From positions 1 through 19,470 of the forward strand of contig CANKNL010000017.1 of NCBI GenBank assembly GCA_947483345.1: a stretch of 19,470 bases of DNA, read 5' to 3'. The notes under the pieces were generated by a model. It saw nothing but the letters and a program-made list of their open reading frames with translations, did not search any database and had not been told where the DNA came from. Source of the stretch: Chitinophagaceae bacterium. GTDB lineage: Bacteria > Bacteroidota > Bacteroidia > Chitinophagales > Chitinophagaceae. Shown here one piece after another: positions 1-6,442 of the stretch. The position numbers and the translations under genes were made by a program. Every line of letters begins with the position of its first letter. Position 1 is the first letter of the stretch.

Positions 1-421
1 TGTCAATGACGACACTATCGGTTTGCATGCCAAAATTATGCAATGCTTTTTTAGCGGTAAGATTGGCTTTCTGTTTTATTTTTTGTGTAAAGTCTGCCGG
101 TATAATGATAGCAATAACGGCATCTTTTGCATGCATTCTGTCAGAAATTTCTTTTTCGGTTACATCAGGGGTAACCTGTTTCAGATTAAACATGCCCACT
201 TTTATAATAGCTGTTTCCAGTTGTTTGCCTGCCTCTCCTGTATCCCGGTTACACAACATCATGGGAACTGTATTGGTGTTCAGCATTTCGAATGTGCTGT
301 TTTGTACCGCTGTAATTACAATGGCTAACACAATCGGCATCACAAACATAAAGACCAAACCCAGCCTGTCGCGGGTTAAAATGCGCATGTCTTTTAATAT
401 GGTACTCCAGAGTTTAAACAT
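1..421 (-). CDS. ABC-2 type transporter permease, N-terminal part (runs off left edge)
   Basis: The minus-strand frame opens with ATG at 421 and stays open for 140 codons to the window edge, so only the N-terminal part is present. It begins MFKLWSTILKDMRILTRDR, followed by a hydrophobic segment (about residues 21-37, LVFMFVMPIVLAIVITA) and then a soluble region rich in short beta-like stretches. A cytoplasmic N-terminal helix, a first membrane span and a large extracytoplasmic domain are typical of ABC-2 permeases of the YhgE/YbhS/NodJ type. The start codon overlaps the stop codon of the upstream ATPase by one base (TAATG), so the two are very probably translationally coupled subunits of one exporter. 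The substrate cannot be read from the sequence. From context, export of a dialkylresorcinol or aryl-polyene product, or of an outer-membrane lipid-like pigment, is likely. Confidence 0.8.
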   Translation of the reverse strand, partial: MFKLWSTILKDMRILTRDRLGLVFMFVMPIVLAIVITAVQNSTFEMLNTNTVPMMLCNRDTGEAGKQLETAIIKVGMFNLKQVTPDVTEKEISDRMHAKDAVIAIIIPADFTQKIKQKANLTAKKALHNFGMQTDSVVID

Positions 422-1170
422 TATGAGTTTCTGTAGGATTTGCCGGTTAAATTAATAAACAAACCTTCCAGTCCGTCTTCTTTATGATCTATCATCAGCT
501 GATTCAATGTGTCATGTGCAATTATTTTTCCATCATCTATCAAGGCCACCTTGTTACAGAGGTCTTCGGCTTCACTTAGTTGGTGTGAGGTATAAATAAG
601 TGTGGTTCCGTCTTCATTTAATTTTTTCAGATAATTGATGATGGCATGGCGTGTGTGTACATCTACGCCAACAGTTGGTTCATCTAAAAATAAAATCTGT
701 GGATTATGGATAACGCCGATAGCGAGGTTTACCCTTCGTTTCATACCGCCGGAAAATTCTTCTACTTTTTTATGACGCACGTCAACCAGTCCAAGTACCT
801 CAAGCAGTTCGGCCGTTTTGTTTTTTATTTCGGATTTTTGTAAACCCGACCAGGCACCAAAAAAAGCCAGATTTTCTATTGGGCTTAGCTCCTGGTAAAA
901 AGAAAAATCCTGTGGTACAAATCCAAAAAGCTTGTTGATCGATTTTTTATGATGTGCAATGTCATGTCCAAGTAATTGTATGCTGCCTTCCTGAAATTGC
1001 AGTAAGCCGGTCATACAATTCATGAGTGTGGTTTTGCCAGCGCCATTGGGTCCAAATAAACCAAAGCGCTCGCCTTCCAAAACCTCTAAACTTAATTTAG
1101 TAAAGCAGGAAATTGGTTGCCGAGGATACGAAAACCCAAGATTTTTTATGCGCACTGCTGCATTGCTCAT
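421..1170 (-). CDS. ABC transporter ATP-binding protein
   Basis: This is the nucleotide-binding subunit of an ABC exporter, 249 aa from the chosen start. Visible motifs are Walker A GPNGAGKT (residues 40-47), Q-loop Gln at about 87, signature SGGMKRR (140-146), Walker B ILFLDEP (159-165) and H-loop SHQ with His at about 196. The signature and the DEPTVGVD sequence match the CcmA/DrrA-like subfamily that pairs with ABC-2 permeases. Two in-frame ATGs exist, at 1179 and 1170. I chose 1170 because it forms a 4-bp ATGA overlap with the stop of the upstream BtrH-like gene, and the domain starts directly after it. The downstream stop overlaps the permease start by one base. It belongs to the dar operon by spacing. 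The ATPase function is firm; the cargo is inferred only from the neighbours. Confidence 0.93.
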   Translation of the reverse strand: MSNAAVRIKNLGFSYPRQPISCFTKLSLEVLEGERFGLFGPNGAGKTTLMNCMTGLLQFQEGSIQLLGHDIAHHKKSINKLFGFVPQDFSFYQELSPIENLAFFGAWSGLQKSEIKNKTAELLEVLGLVDVRHKKVEEFSGGMKRRVNLAIGVIHNPQILFLDEPTVGVDVHTRHAIINYLKKLNEDGTTLIYTSHQLSEAEDLCNKVALIDDGKIIAHDTLNQLMIDHKEDGLEGLFINLTGKSYRNS

Positions 1171-2183
1171 GAATTCCATTTTATTTTTCCCAATGCCTGA
1201 AAAGCTTTTTTCTCAATCTCCGCAATCTCCAAAAGATAATCACCCATCACATCAAAATCAGCCTGACTGCCAATACGGCCTTTATAAATACCAGCGGCCT
1301 GAACAGCAGCGCTGCGCCATCTATCGCCAGCCTGGGTAAATATTTTTGAAATATCCATCAACTCATCTATGGGATGAAAGGCATGGGCTTCCTGTAAAAA
1401 GGCACCATAAATATATCGAAAGCCACCACCACCTGTTCCAATCTCTTCCTGCATACGAACCAGCTGTGCTAAATACAAACCAGCTTTTTGCTGGCCCAGT
1501 TTATTTTTCCATTGTTTAATTCTTTTTCCGGTATAGGCAATGCCGCTTACACCGGCTATGGGGCCAGGGATGCTGAGCATATCCCGAACATTTCTTTTAA
1601 TACCCGATTTGATGGCATTTTTAATCTGTTCGGTAGTAACAGTCGTATTTTCTTTTGGATAATATAATTGTCCGTTTGGTGCCAGCGGACCTTTAGCAAA
1701 CCGTACCCTTTCCAGTTCGTACTTACTCAGCGTAGTTACATTTTCCATAACCGGATCACTGATGAGGTAATTATCGCCTTCACTGCCATACACAATTAAA
1801 TTGTGGGCATTAAAATGAAAGCGGTATTCTTTTGGAAAATAGGTAAGATAATATACACCAACCTGGCAACCTACCGGCTGCCCGGCTTCAAGACAACTGT
1901 CTAAAAATTTGGCAGCCATTTCCTTGTTGCTGAATTTTTTTCTTACAACCTCAATGTTTAGTGATTTACAGGTTCGTTTAAAAATATGCCCGGGTAATGT
2001 TCTAAAAGCAATGGCAGGGCCTTTGTTTATTTTAAGCAAGGGTATGTATACAAAGAATAATCCACTACCAATGCCAAAGGCAAGGGGTTCGGTTAATGTT
2101 TCTACACCAACACTGCGCAGTAAATTTGTAGTCACACCATTTTCGCAATGTGCGGCCTGCAAATGTTTAAATTCAGTCTTCAT
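1167..2183 (-). CDS. BtrH-like (BtrH_N/DUF4872) acyltransferase-fold protein
   Basis: The 338-aa protein matches my recollection of the butirosin BtrH N-terminal family followed by a DUF4872-like helical region. The N-terminus carries AAHCENG (Cys13), a Gly-rich FGIGSGLFF segment (36-44), FNAHNLIVYG (His127) and LISDPV (Asp143). Cys13, His127 and Asp143 would form a papain-like triad. BtrH itself moves an acyl group from an acyl carrier protein to an amine. The C-terminal half (from about 190) looks helical, with AGVSGIAYTGKRI and a Gly-rich GTGGGGFRYIYG stretch. Its start lies 11 bp inside the upstream 135-aa gene, and its stop forms an ATGA overlap with the ABC ATPase. In a dar operon the natural guess is transfer of an acyl or aryl-polyene chain from ACP to the resorcinol hydroxyl. 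The family call is fairly secure; the reaction is inference. Confidence 0.78.
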   Translation of the reverse strand: MKTEFKHLQAAHCENGVTTNLLRSVGVETLTEPLAFGIGSGLFFVYIPLLKINKGPAIAFRTLPGHIFKRTCKSLNIEVVRKKFSNKEMAAKFLDSCLEAGQPVGCQVGVYYLTYFPKEYRFHFNAHNLIVYGSEGDNYLISDPVMENVTTLSKYELERVRFAKGPLAPNGQLYYPKENTTVTTEQIKNAIKSGIKRNVRDMLSIPGPIAGVSGIAYTGKRIKQWKNKLGQQKAGLYLAQLVRMQEEIGTGGGGFRYIYGAFLQEAHAFHPIDELMDISKIFTQAGDRWRSAAVQAAGIYKGRIGSQADFDVMGDYLLEIAEIEKKAFQALGKIKWNS

Positions 2184-2580
2184 GTACGTTCATGCTTTTA
2201 AGTTCCTCCACACTTACATTAAACACATCGGCGTATTGTTGTAATTTAGTGTCAGATAATTTTTTAAAAACAGCAGGTTTTAAATGTTGTTTAACGGTCC
2301 ATTTCCAAAAACCGGTATAAGCGGCCACAATACCAATATCCATTAACCTTAATTCAATAAAATATAAAATGGGGCTGGCTTCATGATGTAATACTTTTTG
2401 TCGGGCATGCGCTATCCGTTGTTCAATATCTTCCCAGGCGGCATCTAAGGCAGTGCTTTTAACATCCCATCCTGTGCTTAGTTCTGTAGTGTAATTTCCT
2501 GAATTATCAACAGCATAAACCACTTCCTTAGTTAGTTTGTTGAGCGCTCCATCATCCTGGGGAATGTCTTCTTTTTTCAT
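2173..2580 (-). CDS. small conserved protein of the dar operon, function unknown
   Basis: This is a 135-aa cytoplasmic protein without signal peptide or membrane span. It starts MKKEDIPQDDGALNK, has a central region containing YAVDNSGNYTTELSTGWDVK (residues 22-41), and then amphipathic helices (about 45-65). The C-terminus (about 107-130) contains KLSDTKLQQYADVFNVSVEEL, which resembles the end of a small helix-turn-helix module. I recognise proteins of this type as conserved hypotheticals in Bacteroidota, but no function. It lies 48 bp downstream of darB, and its 3' end overlaps the BtrH-like start by 11 bp. It is therefore probably co-translated with that protein and may be its partner. Alternatives are a small regulator or an assembly factor. 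Confidence 0.72.
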   Translation of the reverse strand: MKKEDIPQDDGALNKLTKEVVYAVDNSGNYTTELSTGWDVKSTALDAAWEDIEQRIAHARQKVLHHEASPILYFIELRLMDIGIVAAYTGFWKWTVKQHLKPAVFKKLSDTKLQQYADVFNVSVEELKSMNVHED

Positions 2581-2619
2581 AATTAAGCTAAAATGTAAAG
2601 TAGCAATTAATACGTGCTA

Positions 2620-2631
2620 TAGTGATCACTA
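2620..2631. repeat. 12-bp perfect palindrome over the darB stop codon
   Basis: TAGTGATCACTA is its own reverse complement and covers the TAG stop of darB. Read on the coding strand, darB ends with two in-frame stops, TAG TGA. The remaining 39 bp before the next gene show no T-tract, so this does not look like an intrinsic terminator. It may be chance or a tandem-stop arrangement. Confidence 0.5.
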
Positions 2632-3777
2632 GCAAACGGTAAGTAAACTATACATGTAAGAGAAACGGCCGCTTTCGGGAACAAGCAGGAATATTTTATC
2701 GCCCACTTTAAGTTTACCGCTGTGAAATAATTCATCCACCATAAAATAAACAGAAGCCGCACCTACATTACCTACCTGGCTTAAGTTTACAAACCACTTA
2801 TCGTACATGATACCATTGCCGTTTGCTATTAATTGCTGGTAGATCTTTTCCCTGAAAAATTCGCTGGACATGTGCGGCAGAAAATAATCGATCTCTTCTG
2901 AATTAATACCATGTTTCTCCAAAGACGCTTTTACACCATAGCCACCATAGAGTACGATGTTTTTGCTGAGTAATTTCACATCCTGTTTAATGCTGAGTAT
3001 GGACTGGGCCATTAATTCTTCGGGGGTGTAATCCTGGTAACTCTGTAAAGAGCCATCTTTTAGTTTTTCGCATCCCTGGTACATACAGGGTTCCAGTTCG
3101 TTGGCATAGGAAAAGCCTTCCATCCATTCCACTTTCAGGCTTATACCATGTTCATTTTTTTTATTCGACATTAAAAAGGCCGCAGAGCCATCCGATAACA
3201 TCCATCTTAAAAATTCTTTTTCAAAACCGATATAGGGATCATCAACAAGTTGTTTTAATCTTTTTGCTTCATCTTCAAAATTTACAGAGCGCAATGAAAC
3301 AGAGAACCGTTCGGAGCCGGTAGCTACAGCCTGTTGTACATCCCCGGCTTTGGTAGCGAGGTAGGCATATTTGAATGCATGCATGCCTGCACAGCAAACT
3401 CCTGATGGAGAAACCACTTCAAGCGGGCCGGTTTCGGGCAGCCATCCATGTACCATAACGCCATGCGAAGGCATTAACTGGTCGGGTGTGGAAGTGCCTG
3501 TACTCAACAGTTCTATATTTTTTATTTCGCCGGGATTATTTTTAAACAGGTCTTTTACGGCCAGGGCAGTCATCTGGGCATTGGTATGTGTGGATCTGCC
3601 TTCTTTGGTAAGTGCATAAAACCTGCGTTTGATACCGTTGTTCCGCAATACGATGGCTTTTGACCTGGATGGTGCATCATTAATGAATCCCAGGTAATCT
3701 TCCATTTCATCATTGGAAACCGGATCATTTGGAAAAAAAGATGACGTATTTGTAATGTAAACCTCGTTAAATGACAT
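2629..3777 (-). CDS. darB: dialkylresorcinol ketosynthase DarB (KAS III-like)
   Basis: This 382-aa protein belongs to the 3-oxoacyl-ACP synthase III fold family and matches DarB, which joins two fatty-acid-derived beta-keto units head to head into a cyclohexanedione, the precursor of 2,5-dialkylresorcinols. The catalytic triad is visible: Cys129 in SGVCCAGMHA (FabH pattern CAGF/M), His302 in LPHMSSEF and Asn337 in QVGNVGAASV. The N-terminus NEVYITNTSSFFPNDPVSND and the NNGIKRRFYAL segment (47-56) are features I associate with DarB rather than with housekeeping FabH, which is usually about 320-330 aa. It follows darA by 12 bp. FabH or an aryl-polyene ketosynthase is less likely because darA is adjacent. 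It carries a tandem TAG-TGA stop. Confidence 0.87.
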   Translation of the reverse strand: MSFNEVYITNTSSFFPNDPVSNDEMEDYLGFINDAPSRSKAIVLRNNGIKRRFYALTKEGRSTHTNAQMTALAVKDLFKNNPGEIKNIELLSTGTSTPDQLMPSHGVMVHGWLPETGPLEVVSPSGVCCAGMHAFKYAYLATKAGDVQQAVATGSERFSVSLRSVNFEDEAKRLKQLVDDPYIGFEKEFLRWMLSDGSAAFLMSNKKNEHGISLKVEWMEGFSYANELEPCMYQGCEKLKDGSLQSYQDYTPEELMAQSILSIKQDVKLLSKNIVLYGGYGVKASLEKHGINSEEIDYFLPHMSSEFFREKIYQQLIANGNGIMYDKWFVNLSQVGNVGAASVYFMVDELFHSGKLKVGDKIFLLVPESGRFSYMYSLLTVC

Positions 3778-3789
3778 CTGTGTTTTTGA

Positions 3790-4689
3790 TTAATTTATAC
3801 CTGAATATTGTTCTTTTTGTTTTTTTATACGGCCCGATAAAAAAGGCTTGAAGAATATAAAGTCAACAGTTAGTATTATCGGAGCAGCTATAAAGAGTGC
3901 AATTAAAAGATAATATTTGAATGCAACAAGCCAGGCAGTCTTTTTTTTCTTTTTTGCAATGATGTTTGCCCAGATGGCAAAAATTTTGCTTGCCTTGGAT
4001 TCGATAAACATCAGGTTGTATTTTACTTCTATGGCTTTTTGCGCTTTCAATTCATCCTGCAGACCTTCCCAGTTTTGTGACTGAAGATATTTTTGAACGG
4101 TAGCTCCGTAAATTTTAGTGTTTTCAATATCAGCATCAGATACGCCGGGTTTTGGGAACAGGTTTAACCATCGCCCTTTTTCACCCTTGAACATCCAGTA
4201 AAAAATGGTGATAAAGCTTACGAGGTTATGATGTTTATCAAAAAGGGCAATACTGCCAACCAGTTTAGCCTCTGATCTTTTTAATATTTTTTTTATCCTT
4301 TCCATGGCGCTGATCCACATATTCCTGGCGCCGGTAATGGTAATAACTGCTGTATCTTTTAAAACGGCCTTAACCGAAGGGTCATTGAGTATTGAATTAA
4401 CCGGAATGCTGGGCGAAAGAAACCAGGCCTGGTAACCCAAAATCACCAGGTCGTATTTGTTTTCTTTAAGCTGAAAGGGTTTTAATTCAGTTGGCACACT
4501 TAAAACGCAATCGGGCATCACGGCAAAAAAGGCGTTACCTGTCCAGGGGAATGGATAATCTTTTGCAACATGTACCCTTACTTTTTCAACCAAATTTCCG
4601 GCTTCTTCAAGCGGTGCTGTAAACTTGTTTAAAATATCTTCCAGTTGCCCGGATTGTGTGTAATAAATAACCAATATTTTTTTTCCCAT
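3790..4689 (-). CDS. darA: dialkylresorcinol-forming enzyme DarA (flavodoxin-like)
   Basis: The 299-aa protein starts MGKKILVIYYTQSGQ, a flavodoxin-type beta-strand and phosphate-binding loop (TQSGQ, residues 11-15). NKYDLVILGYQAWFLSPSIP (77-96) and TAVITITGARNMWISAME (113-130) follow as further Rossmann-like strands. The conserved YPFPWTGNAFFAVMPD segment (45-60) is typical of DarA. In published dar work DarA is the aromatase that oxidises the DarB-made cyclohexanedione to the dialkylresorcinol, which fits a flavin-binding fold. The last 50 residues contain a Lys-rich stretch (KKKKK, 246-250), a hydrophobic span (about 252-281) and a basic tail, suggesting a C-terminal membrane anchor. It lies 17 bp downstream of a small secreted-protein gene and 12 bp before darB. 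Name confidence is high; the exact chemistry rests on family knowledge. Confidence 0.87.
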   Translation of the reverse strand: MGKKILVIYYTQSGQLEDILNKFTAPLEEAGNLVEKVRVHVAKDYPFPWTGNAFFAVMPDCVLSVPTELKPFQLKENKYDLVILGYQAWFLSPSIPVNSILNDPSVKAVLKDTAVITITGARNMWISAMERIKKILKRSEAKLVGSIALFDKHHNLVSFITIFYWMFKGEKGRWLNLFPKPGVSDADIENTKIYGATVQKYLQSQNWEGLQDELKAQKAIEVKYNLMFIESKASKIFAIWANIIAKKKKKTAWLVAFKYYLLIALFIAAPIILTVDFIFFKPFLSGRIKKQKEQYSGIN

Positions 4690-4706
4690 GCGGTGTAAAG
4701 TTAAGG

Positions 4707-5189
4707 CTAGAGAAGCTTTAATATCCTGGATTTTTTATTATAATCATTTATCGCCTGCTGAACAACCTGAGGAAGTGTTTTATAATTGGATCGCACAACC
4801 GAAGCATCGTTTTCCAGATTATTTCTGTAATCAACTATTTTAGGGGCATGTTCCTGAATGATCAATCGTAAAAAATTAAACTCAGGATTTCCATTATTTT
4901 TTTTAATGGAGGCTTCTAATTTTAAACGCCCGGCCTTAAAAAGGGTTAATTTTTCTTTGGCTTTGGTAACCAAGCCAGCTTTTTTCATTAGCAGGGTACC
5001 TTCATAGGCTTCTTTTTCACTTACTGAAGAAGTTCTTACAATGCTTAACTGGGTATTTATTGTTTCCAGATCATTAGTTGCCAGCGCACTGTAAAAGGCG
5101 AACTTGTCAAATCCTGTATTTGACATATTACCCTTTACAATTATAACAGCAACTAAGAGCGGTAGAAAAAAAAACATCTTAATATTCAT
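4707..5189 (-). CDS. small secreted or membrane-anchored protein heading the dar operon
   Basis: The 160-aa protein starts MNIKMFFFLPLLVAVIIVKG, a signal peptide or N-terminal anchor without a lipobox. The mature part is helical and basic: FAFYSALATNDLETINTQLS (30-49), AYEGTLLMKKAGLV (60-73), then KEKLTLFKAGRLKLEASIKK and FNFLRLIIQEHAPKI. I know similar conserved hypotheticals in Bacteroidota but no function. A TTG codon at 5192 would extend the frame by one residue; ATG at 5189 is the better start. It precedes darA by 17 bp, so it is probably the first gene of the operon, and a TATCTTTG -7-like element lies 21 bp upstream. Export together with an ABC system suggests a periplasmic helper for a lipophilic product, but that is a guess. 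Confidence 0.72.
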   Translation of the reverse strand: MNIKMFFFLPLLVAVIIVKGNMSNTGFDKFAFYSALATNDLETINTQLSIVRTSSVSEKEAYEGTLLMKKAGLVTKAKEKLTLFKAGRLKLEASIKKNNGNPEFNFLRLIIQEHAPKIVDYRNNLENDASVVRSNYKTLPQVVQQAINDYNKKSRILKLL

Positions 5190-5209
5190 CAATATCTCTC
5201 ATTAAGGCC

Positions 5210-5217
5210 CAAAGATA
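5210..5217 (-). promoter_or_regulatory. Bacteroidota -7 element upstream of the dar operon
   Basis: On the minus strand the sequence reads TATCTTTG, an exact match to the Bacteroidota TAnnTTTG -7 consensus. It ends 20 bp before the ATG at 5189. No TTG/TTTG is found 19-21 bp upstream, so only half of the promoter is supported. The start point would fall near 5205. Confidence 0.4.
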
Positions 5218-5315
5218 AAGATTTACAAAGTCATATCTATATTCAGTTACATGCATTGCCATGCCCAGCTTAAAGTATGATCAGGGTAAGCATATTTACT
5301 CACTTATTATTTAAA

Positions 5316-5348
5316 AAAAAGTAAAGTTGCGAAGTGATTTTACTTTTT
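5316..5348. repeat. 10-bp inverted repeat, AT-rich hairpin
   Basis: The arms are AAAAAGTAAA (5316-5325) and TTTACTTTTT (5339-5348), perfect complements with a 13-nt loop. Because runs of A and T flank both sides, it could form a weak intrinsic terminator in either direction or serve as a protein-binding palindrome. It lies about 130 bp upstream of the dar operon start. Confidence 0.5.
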
Positions 5349-5575
5349 AGAATATGCAATTAAATTATATCTGTTTGCTTTTGTTAAAACACACAATAAA
5401 GTGTTTAGTAAAAACGATTTATCAAAAGAAAATAAATGAATACATCATTTCGGATAAAACTGGTTTTAAAAATTAATTAATTAGCGTTTAAAGCTTACCG
5501 GGATTAAAAATACTTGGCATTGAAAACTATATTTCATCTACAGTTTTAAAGTTTTTTATTGTTAGGCACGACAGG

Positions 5576-5608
5576 AAAAAAGGGCTCTGCTAATAGCGGG
5601 GCCTTTTT
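5576..5608. terminator. strong bidirectional intrinsic-terminator-like hairpin
   Basis: GGGCTCTGC (5582-5590) and GCGGGGCCT (5596-5604) pair over nine positions (some G-U) around a TAATA loop. A six-base A run precedes the stem and a five-base T run closes it, so it can work on either strand. On the minus strand it would end the rpoN-PAP2 transcript 118 bp after the stop. On the plus strand no gene lies upstream, so it could also end an unannotated small RNA. Confidence 0.7.
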
Positions 5609-5644
5609 ATGTAAATAATATAATATCCAAACTTTAATTTATAT

Positions 5645-5681
5645 AAAAAAACAGGCATCGGGCGATATGTCCGCCATCTGT
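5645..5681 (-). terminator. weak terminator candidate after the PAP2-like gene
   Basis: Read on the minus strand, a hairpin with outer ACAG/CTGT and inner GGCG/CGCC pairing is followed by a run of seven Ts. It lies 44 bp after the stop of the PAP2-like gene. The stem is interrupted by an unequal internal loop, so this is weaker than the hairpin at 5576-5608, which may act as a second stop. Confidence 0.35.
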
Positions 5682-5725
5682 TATTTATAACTGGTGTACA
5701 GAAAATTTTATAAATCAAGCTGGTA

Positions 5726-6442
5726 TTATAGGATGACCATTGCCGCTGCAAATTGACATAGCAAGCCAACTATCAACCCCGAATAGATATCTTTTTGGGT
5801 ATGATCACTGACTATTAAACGGGAAGTACAAACAAGACCGGTTATTAATAAGGCGATAGACAAAGGCCAGGTCATTAGCATACTGTTGCTGCTCATGATG
5901 ACGAAAAAGAGGCCAAGCAAGCCACCACAACCAATGGCATGCATACTTATTTTAGAAAAAACATTGGCAATTAATGCAACGGCAGTGGTAAGAAAAACGC
6001 CGGTCATAAATGCGGACATGACAGGTGTAAGTTCGGGCTTAAAATTAAAACACACTCTTGCCATCCAGAAATAAAAGATCATGTTGGCCAGGTAGGGGCC
6101 AATTCGGTCTTGTTGTGTGTGTAAAAAAATGGATTTGATAAAACCCAATCCTTTCATGACCAATAAGGCAAAGGCCGGAAATAAAATCGTATTTACAGCC
6201 GTGGACCTGACCAGCACAAATTTTGTGTAAAAACTAAAACCTGAAAAATAGGAAGGGTGATAATTGATTAAAAAAACAACCACATAAAAAGGCATGAATA
6301 AAGGGTGAAATACAATAGAGAACAAGTGCGCAAACAGCCTAAGGCCTGAAGACAATCTGCCATTATCCGGTACGGTTACATTGGCCTGTCCGTTGGCCGC
6401 AAGGGCAGGTTGGTCAGGACTAACAATAAACTGTTTACTCAT
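5726..6442 (-). CDS. PAP2-superfamily-like integral membrane protein
   Basis: This 238-aa protein has about six hydrophobic spans from residue 36 onward. Its C-terminal part contains SRLIVSDHTQKD (Ser207, Arg208, His214, Asp218), an exact fit to the third motif SR-x5-H-x3-D of type 2 phosphatidic acid phosphatases. The first two motifs are weaker: QQDRIGP (Arg113) could stand for the KxxxxxxRP motif and KISMHA (166-168) for PSGH. It may therefore be an active lipid phosphatase with diverged motifs or a relative that has lost activity. The start ATG overlaps the rpoN stop by four bases (ATGA), so its translation is coupled to sigma-54. Substrates such as undecaprenyl pyrophosphate or phosphatidic acid are typical for the family but not shown here. 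Confidence 0.72.
   Translation of the reverse strand: MSKQFIVSPDQPALAANGQANVTVPDNGRLSSGLRLFAHLFSIVFHPLFMPFYVVVFLINYHPSYFSGFSFYTKFVLVRSTAVNTILFPAFALLVMKGLGFIKSIFLHTQQDRIGPYLANMIFYFWMARVCFNFKPELTPVMSAFMTGVFLTTAVALIANVFSKISMHAIGCGGLLGLFFVIMSSNSMLMTWPLSIALLITGLVCTSRLIVSDHTQKDIYSGLIVGLLCQFAAAMVIL

Larger units (their letters stand above)
5190..5725. other. 536-bp gene-free, AT-rich intergenic region with several inverted repeats
   Basis: This is the longest stretch without a gene. I find no convincing coding frame on either strand. It contains a -7 element for the dar operon at its left end, an AT-rich 10-bp inverted repeat (5316-5348), a smaller AAACAC/GTGTTT hairpin (5387-5392 and 5401-5406), a strong GC-rich hairpin flanked by A and T runs (5576-5608), and a weaker hairpin before a minus-strand T run (5645-5681). 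The number of structures suggests regulatory or small-RNA content, but no known RNA family is recognised. Confidence 0.6.
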
